64,000 nucleotides of DNA. Origin: Phenylobacterium sp. RIFCSPHIGHO2_01_FULL_69_31 (lineage in GTDB: Bacteria; Pseudomonadota; Alphaproteobacteria; Caulobacterales; Caulobacteraceae). The translations under genes and the position numbers were made by a program. Below the pieces are notes generated by a model. That model saw only the letters and a program-made list of their open reading frames with translations. It was not told where the DNA came from and searched no databases. How positions within the stretch are numbered: position 1 is the first letter of the stretch; each line of letters starts with the position of its first letter. This document shows positions 33,648-44,952 of this stretch, piece after piece. The DNA is taken from the NCBI RefSeq assembly GCF_001824475.1, contig NZ_MHXN01000014.1:221854-285853 (forward strand), written 5' to 3'.

Positions 33648-34196
33648 ATGGCCCACGGCAGCGTCGATACGCAGTTCGTCGTGTTTCCCGCCGGCCCCGC
33701 GGACGCCGAGGCGCTGGCCCGCGTCCACGTCGCGGCGTGGCGCGAGACCTATCGCGGGCTGCTGCCGGACGCTTACCTGGCCCGGATGTCGGAGCCGAGC
33801 CACGCGCGCCGCTTCGCGCGCGCCTTGCTGCATCCCGGCCCGGACGACGTGACCCTGGCCGCCGCGGACCGGGCCGGCATCGTCGGCTACGCCCAGGCGG
33901 GACCATCGCGCCGCAAGCGGGCAGGCGAGGCCGAAGTGGCGACCCTCTATCTCCTACGGGCCGCCCAGGGCCGAGGGCTCGGCGCGCGCCTGCTGACGGA
34001 AACCGCCCGGACGCTCGCGGCGCGCGGGGCCTTGTCGCTGATGGTTTCGGTGCTGCGGGACAACGTCGCCGCCCGCGGGTTCTACGAGCACCTGGGCGGG
34101 GAGGCCGAGCCTGCGCGGATGGAAGCGGGGCCAGGCGGGGCCATGCTGCACGAGGTGGCCTATCTCTGGCCCGACATCCGGCGCCTCACCGGCTGA
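33648..34196 (+). CDS. GNAT family N-acetyltransferase
   Basis: 182 residues. AGPADAEALARVHVAAWRETY and RGLLPDAYL open the fold; the acetyl-CoA loop is LYLLRAAQGRGLGARLLTET (Q/R-x-x-G-x-G/A) and the end is LRDNVAARGFYEHLGG. Divergent from mutS. Substrate unknown; members of this subgroup acetylate small amines, peptides or antibiotics. Confidence 0.85.
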   Translation: MAHGSVDTQFVVFPAGPADAEALARVHVAAWRETYRGLLPDAYLARMSEPSHARRFARALLHPGPDDVTLAAADRAGIVGYAQAGPSRRKRAGEAEVATLYLLRAAQGRGLGARLLTETARTLAARGALSLMVSVLRDNVAARGFYEHLGGEAEPARMEAGPGGAMLHEVAYLWPDIRRLTG

Positions 34197-34278
34197 GGCT
34201 GCATCGAGATTCCACACGCCTGCATCCCGGCGAGCGGCTAGGTTGACGCGCTTCCCGACGCAGCCGACCTAGGCCTCC

Positions 34279-35916
34279 GTGACCGAGACCCCCGCCGACG
34301 CCCAGCCTCCCGCCAAGAAGGGCGGCCTCCTCCGCTCGTCGGCGATCTTCTCGGGCCTGACGCTGGTCAGCCGGTTCCTGGGGCTGGCGCGGGACCTGGC
34401 GATCACCGCGCGGCTGGGCGCCAGCCAGACCATCGCCGCCGACGCCTACTACACCGCGCTGGCTTTCCCGAACCTGTTCCGGCGGATGTTCGCCGAAGGC
34501 GCCTTCGCCGCGGCCTTCGTGCCCGACTACGCCAAGCGGTTGGTGGCCGAGGGCAAGGAGGCGGCCGACCGCTTCGCCGCCGACGCCCTGGCGACGATGG
34601 CGGCCGTGACCATTGCCATCACCATCGCCTGCCAGCTCGCCATGCCGTGGATCATGACGGTCTACAGCTATGGGTTCCTGGAGGACCCGGCCAAGTTCAA
34701 GCTGGCCGTGATCCTGACCCAGATCACCATGCCCTACCTGCCCTGCATGGTGATCGCGGCCCTGTTCGCCGGCACGCTGCAGGCGCGCGGGCGCTTCATC
34801 ATCTACGGCTTCTATCCCACGCTGCTGAACGTGGTGATGCTGGCCGCCGTCCTGCCGCAGAAGGACCCGACCACCGCCGCCTACGCCGCCTCTTGGGGCG
34901 TCCTGGTCGCGGGGGTCAGCCAGGCGGCGCTCTGCTGGTGGGGCGCGCACCGCTCGGGCGCCCGCATCCATCCGCGCCACCTGCGGCTGACCGGGCAGGT
35001 GAAGACGATGCTCCGCCGGATGGTCCCTGGCGTGATCGCCTCCAGCGCCACCCAGATCAACCTGTTCATCTCGGCCATGCTGGCCAGCCAGGTGGCGGGC
35101 ATGCGGGTGTGGCTGAACGTGGCCGAGCGGTTCTACCAGCTGCCGCTCAGCCTGGTGGGCGTGGCCATCGGCGTGGCCCTCTTGCCGCGTCTCTCCACCG
35201 CGCTCCAGGTCGAGGACAAGGACGACGCCCAGGGCGCCATGGACCAGGCGGTGGTGTTCGGCCTGGCGCTCAGCCTGCCGGCCGCCGCGGCCCTCATGGG
35301 CATGCCTTATTACCTGACCGACGGGTTCTTCACCCGCGGCGCCTTCACCAGCCAGGACGCCTTGGATTCGGCGAAGCTGCTGTTCCACTACGGCTGGGGC
35401 GTCCCGGCCTTCGTGCTGATCAAGATCCTGCAGCCGGCGTTCTTCGCCCGCGGCGACACGCGCAACCCCATGGTTTACTCGCTGATCTCAGTAGCCGTGA
35501 ATATCGCGCTGGGCGTGGCGCTGTTCTTCACGATGGGGTTCCAGGGGATCGCCTTCGCGACCGCCGCGGCGTCGTGGATCACCGTCTTTCAGATGGTGGC
35601 CTATCTCCGCGCGAAATCCATCTGGACGCCGTCGAAGCGGGCGGTGGGCAAGGTTGTGCGCGTCACTCTGGCCAGCGTCGGCATGGGCGTGGCCGTGGCG
35701 CTGGCCTCGCACTTCCGGCCGGCCCTGGAGGCGCCGCTGGCGTCGATGCTGCGGCATGGGACCAAGGAGATCGCGGTGCTTCTCGTCTGCCTGGCGGGCG
35801 CGGCGCTCTATCCCGTCCTGCTGTTCGCCTTCGGCGGCGTGACGCCCCGCGAGGCTCGCGCCGCCTTCCGCCGGCGCAAGGGCGATGTGGCCGCGCCGCC
35901 CGCCGACTTGCCCTGA
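34279..35916 (+). CDS. murJ: Lipid II flippase MurJ (MviN)
   Basis: 545 residues with about 14 membrane helices of the MOP superfamily. Motifs: [52 protein letters not shown], and the cavity arginines expected for lipid II flipping. Starts at a GTG. It exports the peptidoglycan precursor across the inner membrane. trpS follows on the same strand after 124 bases. Confidence 0.96.
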   Translation: MTETPADAQPPAKKGGLLRSSAIFSGLTLVSRFLGLARDLAITARLGASQTIAADAYYTALAFPNLFRRMFAEGAFAAAFVPDYAKRLVAEGKEAADRFAADALATMAAVTIAITIACQLAMPWIMTVYSYGFLEDPAKFKLAVILTQITMPYLPCMVIAALFAGTLQARGRFIIYGFYPTLLNVVMLAAVLPQKDPTTAAYAASWGVLVAGVSQAALCWWGAHRSGARIHPRHLRLTGQVKTMLRRMVPGVIASSATQINLFISAMLASQVAGMRVWLNVAERFYQLPLSLVGVAIGVALLPRLSTALQVEDKDDAQGAMDQAVVFGLALSLPAAAALMGMPYYLTDGFFTRGAFTSQDALDSAKLLFHYGWGVPAFVLIKILQPAFFARGDTRNPMVYSLISVAVNIALGVALFFTMGFQGIAFATAAASWITVFQMVAYLRAKSIWTPSKRAVGKVVRVTLASVGMGVAVALASHFRPALEAPLASMLRHGTKEIAVLLVCLAGAALYPVLLFAFGGVTPREARAAFRRRKGDVAAPPADLP

Positions 35917-36040
35917 CGGCCCGGCGGCGCTATCGGCTCCTGCATGGCTTTCGAACGTCTCACCTGGCGATGGCGCTGACCGCCCATCCGTGAAAACCGG
36001 GCTTGCGCCCGCCTGTCCGTTCCCTAGAGAAGCCACCATC

Positions 36041-37075
36041 ATGACCGACCAAGCTCCGGCCCCTTACGCGGGCCCCGAACGCGTGCTTTCCGGCGTCCAG
36101 CCCACCGGCGACCTGCACCTGGGCAACTACCTGGGCGCCCTGGTGAAGTTCGCGCGCCTCCAGCACGAAATCCCGACCTTCATCTTCGTGGCCGACATGC
36201 ACGCCATCACGGTGTGGCAGGAGCCGGCGAAGCTGAAACAGCAGGTCCGCGAGATCGCCGCGGCCTACCTGGCCACCGGGCTCGATCCCAAGGTCGCGAC
36301 CATCTTCGCCCAGTCGGCGGTGCCGGAGCACGCCGAACTGGCCTGGGTGTTCAACTGCGTCGCCCGCCTCGGCTGGCTCGATCGGATGACCCAGTTCAAG
36401 GACAAGGCCGGCAAACACAAGGAGCGCGAGAGCGTCGGGCTCTACACCTACCCGGTCCTCCAGGCGGCCGACATCCTCGTCTACAAGGCCACCAAGGTGC
36501 CGGTCGGCGACGACCAGAAGCAGCATCTGGAGCTGACTCGCGACATCGCCCAGAAGTTCAACAACGACTTCTCGGCGCCGGGCTACTTCCCGCTGCCCGA
36601 ACCCCTGACCCAGGGCCCCGGCGCCCGGGTGATGAGCCTGCGCGACGGGACGGCCAAGATGAGCAAGTCCGATCCGTCGGACAATTCGCGCATCAACCTG
36701 ACCGACGACGCCGACGCCATCTCGCAGAAGGTCCGCAAGGCCCGCACCGATCCGGACCCGTTGCCCGAGACGATGGAAGGGCTGGAGGGCCGCGCCGAGG
36801 CCAAGAACCTGGTGACCATCTACGCCGCCCTCGCCGGCCAGAGCGAGGCCCAGGTGCTGGCCGAGTTCGCCGGCCAGGGCTTCGGGGCGTTCAAGCCGAA
36901 GCTGGCGGACCTGGCCGTGTCGGTCATGGGCCCGATCGGCGGCGAGATGCGTCGGCTGCTGGCCGATCCCGCCGAGATCGACCGGATCCTGGCCGACGGT
37001 GCGAGCCGAGCGCGAGAACTCGCTGCGCCCACGGTGGCCGAGGTCAAGAAGCTTGTGGGTTACTGGGCGGGCTGA
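36041..37075 (+). CDS. trpS: Tryptophanyl-tRNA synthetase
   Basis: 344 residues from the ATG at 36041; the open frame extends upstream without coding character. Class I synthetase with the HIGH-like [13 protein letters not shown] (about 21-33) and KMSKS loop [10 protein letters not shown] (about 204-213); [12 protein letters not shown] follows the Trp pocket. Slightly longer than the usual 330 residues because of the N terminus. Charges tRNA-Trp. The upstream AGAGAAGCC is a modest ribosome site. Confidence 0.97.
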   Translation: MTDQAPAPYAGPERVLSGVQPTGDLHLGNYLGALVKFARLQHEIPTFIFVADMHAITVWQEPAKLKQQVREIAAAYLATGLDPKVATIFAQSAVPEHAELAWVFNCVARLGWLDRMTQFKDKAGKHKERESVGLYTYPVLQAADILVYKATKVPVGDDQKQHLELTRDIAQKFNNDFSAPGYFPLPEPLTQGPGARVMSLRDGTAKMSKSDPSDNSRINLTDDADAISQKVRKARTDPDPLPETMEGLEGRAEAKNLVTIYAALAGQSEAQVLAEFAGQGFGAFKPKLADLAVSVMGPIGGEMRRLLADPAEIDRILADGASRARELAAPTVAEVKKLVGYWAG

Positions 37076-37130
37076 GGCTGTCAGCCCCTGCGATCTTGCC
37101 TCCCCGCCCGCCGCAGCGCAGGTTCCGCCC

Positions 37131-37607
37131 ATGAGCAACCGGCGCAAGTTCCTCGTGGTGGCCGACGACACGGCGGAGTTCCAGGCGGCGCTCCGCTTTG
37201 CCTGTCGCCGTGCGCGCTCGACGGGCGGCTATGTGGCGCTCCTCAAGGTGATCGAGCCTGCCGTGTTCGAGCATTGGTCCGGCGTCCGCGACGAGATCGC
37301 CCGCCAGCAGCGGCAGGAAGCCGAAGCCTCGCTGCAGCAGACGGCGGAGTACGTCCAGGCCGAGACGGGCCTCGCGCCCGAGTTCCTGATCAAGGAGGCC
37401 GATTCCACCCGCGCCGCCCTGAAGCAGGTGCTGTCGGACGACCCGGACATCAAGGTCATGGTGCTGGCCGCCGCCGTCGGGGGGCGCGGCCCCGGTCCGC
37501 TGGTCGCCGCCATCGCCAAGGACGGCGTGAAGTTCGGCAGCCGCAAGGTGCCGATCACCATCGTCCCCGGCGACCTCACCGACGAGGAAATCACCGACCT
37601 GGCGTGA
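37131..37607 (+). CDS. Universal stress protein family protein
   Basis: 158 residues from the ATG at 37131. UspA fold: FLVVADDTAEFQAALRFACR at the N terminus, a long helix (IARQQRQEAEASLQQTAEYV), LIKEADSTRAALKQVL and the C-terminal VPITIVPGDL. The ATP-binding G-x2-G-x9-G motif is only partly present (GGRGPGPLVAAI). It sits between trpS and the NfuA gene in all likelihood as one unit. Stress role unknown. Confidence 0.85.
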   Translation: MSNRRKFLVVADDTAEFQAALRFACRRARSTGGYVALLKVIEPAVFEHWSGVRDEIARQQRQEAEASLQQTAEYVQAETGLAPEFLIKEADSTRAALKQVLSDDPDIKVMVLAAAVGGRGPGPLVAAIAKDGVKFGSRKVPITIVPGDLTDEEITDLA

Positions 37608-37655
37608 CCTTTGGCGCTATTGCGTCCGACCCCGCCAGACGCCACATCTCCTGCC

Positions 37656-38231
37656 ATGTTCATTCAGACCGAAGCCACGCCGAACCCCGAGGTCCTGAAG
37701 TTCCTGCCCGGGAAGACCGTGCTGGGCGACGGCACGCGCGATTTCCGCACCCCGGAGGAGGCTGCCGCCTCGCCGCTGGCCGCCGAACTGTTCGAGATCA
37801 TGGGCGTGACCCGGGTGTTCTATGGCCCCGACTTCATCACCGTGGGCAAGCACGCCTCGGTGGACTGGCCCCTCATGAAGGCGCCGATCCTGGCCGCCAT
37901 CATGGATCACTTCACCTCGGGCCGGCCGTTGTTCGCGGACGAGAGCGATAGCGACGCAGGCGGCCATGACGACGGCGTCTACGAGGGCGAGACCGCCCAG
38001 ATCGTGGCCGAGATCAAGGACCTGCTGGACACCCGCATCCGCCCGGCGGTGGCCCAGGACGGCGGCGACATCCTGTTCAACCGCTTCGACGTCGAGACCG
38101 GCGTGGTGTGGCTGAACATGCGCGGTGCCTGCTCCGGCTGCCCGTCATCCTCCGCGACGCTGAAGGCGGGGGTCGAGAACATGCTCAAGCACTACGTCCC
38201 GGAAGTCACCGCGGTCGAACAGGCGCTGTAA
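37656..38231 (+). CDS. NfuA/NifU-type Fe-S cluster scaffold
   Basis: 191 residues from the ATG at 37656. The N-terminal Nfu_N domain (MFIQTEATPNPEVLKFLPGK, GVTRVFYGPDFITVGK) is joined to a C-terminal NifU-like domain with RPAVAQDGGDILF and the cluster-binding CSGCPSSSATLK. It carries a 4Fe-4S cluster at a dimer interface and delivers it to apoproteins. The upstream neighbour is the stress protein gene. Confidence 0.95.
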   Translation: MFIQTEATPNPEVLKFLPGKTVLGDGTRDFRTPEEAAASPLAAELFEIMGVTRVFYGPDFITVGKHASVDWPLMKAPILAAIMDHFTSGRPLFADESDSDAGGHDDGVYEGETAQIVAEIKDLLDTRIRPAVAQDGGDILFNRFDVETGVVWLNMRGACSGCPSSSATLKAGVENMLKHYVPEVTAVEQAL

Positions 38232-38290
38232 GGGCGGGGGCCAAGCGCGACCGCTTCCCGAGCGGCCGCGCATCCGCTACGCCCCCCCCC

Positions 38291-38938
38291 ATGATCGTCC
38301 TCGGGCTCGACACCTGCCTCAACGCCTGTTCGGTCGCCGTGCTCGATGGCGAGACGGTGCTCGCGTACGCGTCCGAGGCGATGGCGCGCGGCCACCAGGA
38401 GCGACTGGCTCCGATGGCCAAGGCCGTCATGGCCGACGCCGGCCTTCCGTTCTCCAAGCTGCAACGGATCGGCGCCACGGTCGGACCGGGCTCGTTCACC
38501 GGCCTGCGGGTAGGCGTCGCCTTCGCCAAGGGGCTCGCCTCGGCGCTTGGAGTCCCGGCCGTGGGCGTGGGATCGCTGGAAGCGCTGGCCGCGGAGGCGC
38601 AGGGGCTGGTCGCCGCCGTCATCGACGCCCGGCGGGACCAGCTCTATCTCCAGGTCTTCGACGACGGCCACGCCTTGATGGCGCCCGATGTCCTGCCGGT
38701 CGGCACGGCCGCGGCCCGGCTGGCCGAGCTCGCCATGGGGCGGGCCCTGACCCTGGTCGGCTCAGGCGCGCCGTTGCTGGCCGAAGCGGCGCCGGGCGCG
38801 CACATCCTGACGCCGGAAGGCTGCGACGCCCGCGCCGTGGCGCGCCTGGCCGCCGCACGGCCCCCCGCGCCGATCCGCCCACTCTACCTTCGCGCGCCGG
38901 ACGCCAAGCTGCCTGGCGGAATCGACCCATGGAGCTGA
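38291..38938 (+). CDS. tsaB: tRNA t6A biosynthesis protein TsaB
   Basis: 215 residues, ASKHA-fold partner of TsaD in N6-threonylcarbamoyladenosine formation. Motifs: MIVLGLDTCLNACSVAVLDG, MARGHQERLAPM, GPGSFTGLRVGVAFAKGLA and IDARRDQLYLQ. The ATG is immediately preceded by a run of nine C residues and has no clear ribosome site. It overlaps rimI by 10 bases, a conserved pairing. Confidence 0.95.
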   Translation: MIVLGLDTCLNACSVAVLDGETVLAYASEAMARGHQERLAPMAKAVMADAGLPFSKLQRIGATVGPGSFTGLRVGVAFAKGLASALGVPAVGVGSLEALAAEAQGLVAAVIDARRDQLYLQVFDDGHALMAPDVLPVGTAAARLAELAMGRALTLVGSGAPLLAEAAPGAHILTPEGCDARAVARLAAARPPAPIRPLYLRAPDAKLPGGIDPWS

Positions 38939-39387
38939 CCGCCGCAAGCGCGGCCGACGCGCCGGACATGGCCGCCGTCCATGCCCAGGCCTTCGACAAG
39001 CCCTGGGACGAGGCGGACTTCGACGCCCTGCTGGATGGCGGGACCGGCGTGTTCGGATTCGTCGTGCGGGCAGAGGACCCGGCCGGCGTGCTGATCTGCC
39101 GGACCGTGGCCGGCGAGGCGGAGATCCTCACCGTCGGCGTGGCCCCCTGGGCGCGCCGCCGCGGCGTGGGCCAGGCGCTGATGACGGCGGCGCTCGGCGT
39201 GGCGCGCCAGACCGGCGCACGGGCGGTGTTCCTCGAGGTCGATGTGGGCAACGCCGGCGCCGTGGCGCTGTACGAGCGTCTCGGCTTCTACCGGGCCGGC
39301 CTGCGCCGGGGCTATTACGATCGCGGCGCCGACGGCCGCGCCGATGCGCTCGTCATGCGTCTCGACCTTACATCCGGACCTGACTAG
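38929..39387 (+). CDS. rimI: Ribosomal protein S18-alanine N-acetyltransferase RimI
   Basis: 152-residue GNAT protein. AEILTVGVAPWARRRGVGQALM is the acetyl-CoA loop and EVDVGNAGAVALYERLGFYRAGLRRGYY is the RimI-type C terminus. Its overlap with tsaB and the fur gene downstream support the assignment; a general GNAT role cannot be fully excluded. Confidence 0.9.
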   Translation: MELTAASAADAPDMAAVHAQAFDKPWDEADFDALLDGGTGVFGFVVRAEDPAGVLICRTVAGEAEILTVGVAPWARRRGVGQALMTAALGVARQTGARAVFLEVDVGNAGAVALYERLGFYRAGLRRGYYDRGADGRADALVMRLDLTSGPD

Positions 39388-39420
39388 ACCTATCCTCTAC
39401 GTGAACGAAGAGAGGCCCAC

Positions 39421-39831
39421 GTGTCGGACCGCATCGAGAAACTTTGCCTCGAGAAGAACATGCGCATGACGGAGCAGCGCCGCGTGATCGCGCGCGTGCT
39501 CTCCCAGGCCACCGACCATCCCGATGTGGAAGAGCTGCACCGCCGGGCCCACGCCGTCGACCCGCACATCTCGATCGCCACCGTCTACCGGACCGTGCGC
39601 CTCTTCGAGGAAGCCGGGATCATCGACCGCCTCGACTTCCGGGACGGCCGCTCGCGCTACGAAGAGCATAGCGAGGACCACCACGACCACCTGATCGACA
39701 TGAAGACCGGCAAGGTCGTCGAGTTCGTGGACGAAGAGATCGAGGCGCTGCAGATCGCGATCGCCAAGAAGCTCGGCTACAAGCTCGTGGACCACCGGCT
39801 CGAGCTCTACGGGATGCCGATCGAGGAGTGA
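39421..39831 (+). CDS. fur: Ferric uptake regulator Fur
   Basis: 136 residues from a GTG with AGAGAGG upstream. Winged helix: MTEQRRVIARVLSQATDHPD, ISIATVYRTVRLFEEAGII; metal sites include HSEDHHDHLIDMKTG and the C-terminal His/Glu residues. The C-terminal Cys pairs of many Fur proteins are absent, as usual in alphaproteobacterial Fur. Controls iron uptake and use genes. Converges with the hydrolase gene. Confidence 0.95.
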   Translation: MSDRIEKLCLEKNMRMTEQRRVIARVLSQATDHPDVEELHRRAHAVDPHISIATVYRTVRLFEEAGIIDRLDFRDGRSRYEEHSEDHHDHLIDMKTGKVVEFVDEEIEALQIAIAKKLGYKLVDHRLELYGMPIEE

Positions 39832-39837
39832 GCGCGG

Positions 39838-41160
39838 TCAGCGCCGCGGGATCAGCTTGGCGTCACCGTAGGTCCGCGTCAGCCGCCGGGTGCTGATCCA
39901 GTCGGCGAGCAGGTCGTAATAGCCGGGGGATACGCGCCCGGCCTCCCGCTCGATCATGCCGTGGTCCGCCTGTGGGAAGATCGCGATGTCGATGGGCGAG
40001 CCCTGGGCGTGCAACTGCCTGAGGACCGCCCGCGTGCTTTCGTGCGGCGCCTCGGTGTCACGGCCCGCGAGAATCCAGAGCGACGGCGCCCATAGGCCAG
40101 CCAGGGCGGGGCGGGGCTCGTAGGTGAAGTCGATGGGGAAGTCGAACGCGGCCCGCACCTTCCCGATGTCTGCCGCCGGTGTGGCGACGAGCAGGCTCGT
40201 GTAGTCGCCGCCGATGTTCGCGATCCAGGGCTCCTGTGCGTTGAGGGCCTTCAGGCGCTCGAGCTCGGGCAGGCCCTCGCGGAACCGGCTGGCGACGACC
40301 CGTGTCGCGGCGTCGTGCAGGGCCTGGGCGCGGGCGAGCGCGACGGGACCGAAGGCGCGGACGCTGGCGGCGACCTCGGACCGGTCCTCCTCGACGGGGC
40401 TCACGGCAAGGCCATAGCTGACCACGACGAAGTCCACGGGCCGGCGGTTGGCCGCCAAGGGGGCGACCCAGCCGCCCTGGCTCTCGCCCATCACGCCCAG
40501 CGGGATGCCGGCCAGCTCGGGCCGGGCCCGTACGGCGTCGATCGCCGCCGCCATGTCGTCCGCCAGGACCGGAAAGTCGGCGCTGTAGCCGCCCGTGGAA
40601 CGCCCCGTGCCGCGCTTGTCGAAGACGAAGACGCCGACGCCCTTCAGCGGCAGCAGGTGCTGGACATAGTTGTTGTAGACGGCGGACTCGCGGCCCGACC
40701 CGTACTGCAGCACGACGACCGCCCTGGGCGGCCCTTCCGCCGGCAGGACCAGCTCTCCGTAAAGCCGCTCTGCGCCGCTCTGGAAGGTGATCGGGTGCGT
40801 CGGCAACGGCACGCGGCGCGCTTCCATCACCGGGCCGGCCCCCTGCTGCATCGCAAGCCGTCCTTCGCTGCAGGCGTCGAGATGCGCCTTGACCGTGACG
40901 GGCTCGCGGACCGCCCAGCCGGCTCCGCCCTCGTAGCGGCCCTCGTCGACGCGAAAGAGCTTGCCGCTCACGCCGTCCATGCGCCGGTAGCGGAGGTTCG
41001 GTTCGTCGCTGGAATCGATGACCAGATGGCTTCCATCCGCAAAGCGATAGGCGCCGAAGTGGCACGCGCTTGCAGGCGGCGCCTCCTGGCCGATCGCCAG
41101 CCCGGGTAGGGCGGCCAGGGCCGCGACCGCCGCCAAATGCAACCAACGCCGACGCATCAT
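39838..41160 (-). CDS. Secreted alpha/beta hydrolase
   Basis: 440 residues from tandem ATGs at 41160/41157 after GGGGAG; the frame extends upstream. A signal peptide ([20 protein letters not shown]) precedes a 100-residue N-terminal beta-rich domain and an alpha/beta hydrolase domain. The nucleophile Ser227 is in [10 protein letters not shown]; the acid is in LAGRDTEAP and the His in [17 protein letters not shown] is the oxyanion-side loop. A periplasmic or secreted esterase or peptidase of unknown substrate. Confidence 0.88.
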   Translation of the reverse strand: MMRRRWLHLAAVAALAALPGLAIGQEAPPASACHFGAYRFADGSHLVIDSSDEPNLRYRRMDGVSGKLFRVDEGRYEGGAGWAVREPVTVKAHLDACSEGRLAMQQGAGPVMEARRVPLPTHPITFQSGAERLYGELVLPAEGPPRAVVVLQYGSGRESAVYNNYVQHLLPLKGVGVFVFDKRGTGRSTGGYSADFPVLADDMAAAIDAVRARPELAGIPLGVMGESQGGWVAPLAANRRPVDFVVVSYGLAVSPVEEDRSEVAASVRAFGPVALARAQALHDAATRVVASRFREGLPELERLKALNAQEPWIANIGGDYTSLLVATPAADIGKVRAAFDFPIDFTYEPRPALAGLWAPSLWILAGRDTEAPHESTRAVLRQLHAQGSPIDIAIFPQADHGMIEREAGRVSPGYYDLLADWISTRRLTRTYGDAKLIPRR

Positions 41161-41302
41161 CAGTCTCCCCATCCTGATCGGTAGGAGGCCGCGTCTGGTG
41201 CGTGCGGAGGCGGCGGCGGCGATTAAATTCCTGTCACGTGTGGACCGGGCTGGCCGCCGCCGTAACTTGCGCCGCCCCGCCTGCAACCCCATAACCCCGG
41301 CC

Positions 41303-42645
<1,343 letters not shown>

Positions 42646-42649
<4 letters not shown>

Positions 42650-43602
42650 GCCGAGCTCCCGAATTCATCGCCCTGTCCGACGCCGCCGTCCGCGCGGTGG
42701 CGGGCGCCAACAGCCGTCACGCCGCCTTGATCGAGGACGCGTTCGGCGTGCTGGTCGAGACGCCCGGCGGCGGGGTCTCGCTGTCCGGCGACGCCAAGGC
42801 GCGCGGCCAGGCCAAGAAGGCGGTGCAGACCATCGCCGAGCGCGCCGACCAGGGCCTGGAGATCGAGGAGGCGGACGTCCGCGTCGCCATCGGCCAGGCG
42901 CGTTCGGGGCCCGGCGCGCCCGGCGCGGCGAACCTGCCGGTCGGCCGCCGCGGGCAGGTGGCCCCCAAGACCGCCACCCAGGCCAAGTACCTCGACGCCC
43001 TCGGCCAGTGCGAGCTGGTGTTCGGCCTTGGGCCGGCCGGCACCGGCAAGACCTTCCTGGCCGTCGCCCATGGCGCGGGCATGTTGCTACGCGGGGCGGT
43101 GGATCGCCTGATCGTGTCGCGTCCCGCGGTGGAGGCCGGCGAGCGCCTGGGCTTTCTGCCGGGCGACATGAACGAAAAGGTCGATCCCTACATGGCGCCG
43201 GTCTGGGAGGCGCTGACCGATATCCTCGGCGCTGAGCAGCTTCGCCGGCGGCGCGAGAAGGGCGAGATCGAGGTGGCCCCGATCGCCTTCCTGCGCGGCC
43301 GGACGCTCAGCCACGCCTTCGTCATCGTCGATGAGGCCCAGAACGCCAGCCGCGCCCAGATGAAAATGGTGCTGACCCGCCTGGGCGAGGGCTCGCGCAT
43401 GGCCGTGACGGGCGACCCGACCCAGATCGATCTGCCCAACCCCGGCGACAGCGGCCTGGCCCATGCCGTGGGCCTACTGGAAGGCGTCCGGGGCATCGGC
43501 GTCGTCCGCTTCTCCTCGGAAGACGTGGTGCGTCACCCGCTGGTCGAGCGGATCGTGAACGCATACGACGCCGATGCGGCCAAGCGCGGACGCACGGTTT
43601 GA
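42646..43602 (+). CDS. PhoH-like ATPase
   Basis: 318 residues starting at a TTG that overlaps the miaB stop (TTGA). Walker [15 protein letters not shown] (about 128-141), [17 protein letters not shown], Walker [13 protein letters not shown] and the sensor [10 protein letters not shown] are those of PhoH/YbeZ. In many bacteria it works with YbeY, encoded next, probably in RNA processing or ribosome quality control. Confidence 0.94.
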
Positions 43603-44075
43603 TCGACATCGAGGTCGAGGACCCGTCGTGGACCGCGGCCCTTCCCGAGGCGGAAGCGGTCGTGCGCCAGGCGGCGGAGGCGGCGCTGGCGCGTGAGGGG
43701 ACCGCGGGGGCCGTCACGCTTCTGCTGACCGACGACGAGTCGGTGCGTGAGCTCAACGACCGGTTCCGGGGCAAGGATTCGGCCACCAACGTGCTGTCGT
43801 TTCCCGCACCCGCCAATCCCGAGGAGCACCTGGGCGACGTGGCCCTGGCCTATGGGGTCTGCGCCCGGGAGGCGGCCGAGCAGGGCAAGCCGCTCAGCCA
43901 CCATTTGCAGCACCTGACGGTCCACGGCGTTCTGCATCTTCTCGGATACGATCACATCGGCGATGATGAGGCCGAGGCCATGGAAGGCCTTGAGCGTGCG
44001 GTGCTGGCCGGTCTGGGCGTCCCAGACCCCTATGCGGCCGGTGAAGGAGAGCATGAACGACCCCGAACCTCCTAG
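43599..44075 (+). CDS. ybeY: Endoribonuclease YbeY
   Basis: 158 residues; start TTG overlaps the phoH-like stop. The zinc site is HLTVHGVLHLLGYDHIGDDE (H-x3-H-x5-H), preceded by NVLSFPAPA. Acts in 16S rRNA 3' maturation and ribosome quality control. Its end overlaps the CorC gene by 23 bases. Confidence 0.95.
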   Translation: MIDIEVEDPSWTAALPEAEAVVRQAAEAALAREGTAGAVTLLLTDDESVRELNDRFRGKDSATNVLSFPAPANPEEHLGDVALAYGVCAREAAEQGKPLSHHLQHLTVHGVLHLLGYDHIGDDEAEAMEGLERAVLAGLGVPDPYAAGEGEHERPRTS

Positions 44076-44952
44076 TCGACAGAGCCCGCGCCGACGCAGG
44101 CGCGGGCTCCTCGGCCTGTTCGATCTCTTCCGGCGCACCGCCGAGGCGGCCGCCGACGAGGCTCCCGAGCCTTTGAGCGAAACCGGCGGCGAGCTGGTCA
44201 GCCAGGCGCGCGCGTTCCAGGACCTTCGGGTCGAGGACGTGATGAAGCCGCGAGCGGACATCGTGGGCATCGAGCGGGGCTGCACATTCGCCGAGCTGAT
44301 CGCACGCTTCGTGGACGCCGAGCATAGCCGGATGCCGGTGTACAAGGAGACGCTGGACGAGCCGGTGGGCGTCGTCCACGTGAAGGACGTGTTCAAGCTG
44401 CTCGCCAGCAAGTCGCGCCAGCCCAAGCCGGACGACCATGTCCTGGCCGGCCGGCGCCACCTGGTCCGGGAGGTTCTCTACGTGCCGCCGTCGATGGCCG
44501 CCGAGCGCCTGCTGACCACCATGCGGGCCAAGCGCATTCACATGGCCCTGGTCATCGACGAGTTCGGCGGGGTCGATGGCCTCGTGACGCTCGAGGACCT
44601 GCTGGAAACCCTGGTCGGCGACATCTCCGACGAGCACGACGAGGAGAGCGACCAGGCCTACCTGCCCATCGTTGCCGACGACGAGGGCTGGATCGTCGAC
44701 GGCCGCGCGCCCCTGGAGGAGCTCGAGCACGCCATCGGCGACGGCGCCGACCTTGCGCCAGAGGACCTCGACGAAGAAATCGACACGGTCGCCGGCCTGG
44801 TCAACGCCTTGGCCGGGCGCGTGCCCCAGCGACGCGAGCGGATCGAGCATCCCGACGGCTACCTGCTCGAGGTGCTGGCGGCCGACCCCCGGCGCGTGAA
44901 GCGCGTTCGGGTCCGCCGGGCGCCCGTGGCCGAAGCCCCCGCCGAGGCCTGA
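44053..44952 (+). CDS. corC: CorC/HlyC family CBS-domain protein
   Basis: 299 residues from the ATG at 44053, with AAGGAGAGC upstream, inside the end of ybeY. An Arg-rich N terminus precedes two CBS domains (VEDVMKPRADIVGI; VLYVPPSMAAERLLTTMRAK, ALVIDEFGGVDGLVTLEDLL) and a C-terminal CorC_HlyC domain. Thought to modulate Mg/Co efflux or membrane ion handling. It lacks the DUF21 membrane part, as usual for CorC. Confidence 0.92.
   Translation: MNDPEPPSRQSPRRRRRGLLGLFDLFRRTAEAAADEAPEPLSETGGELVSQARAFQDLRVEDVMKPRADIVGIERGCTFAELIARFVDAEHSRMPVYKETLDEPVGVVHVKDVFKLLASKSRQPKPDDHVLAGRRHLVREVLYVPPSMAAERLLTTMRAKRIHMALVIDEFGGVDGLVTLEDLLETLVGDISDEHDEESDQAYLPIVADDEGWIVDGRAPLEELEHAIGDGADLAPEDLDEEIDTVAGLVNALAGRVPQRRERIEHPDGYLLEVLAADPRRVKRVRVRRAPVAEAPAEA

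Noticed and set aside
31715..34246. Open frame of 843 codons antisense to mutS
   Set aside because: Mirror frame of mutS with low-complexity composition; no motif.
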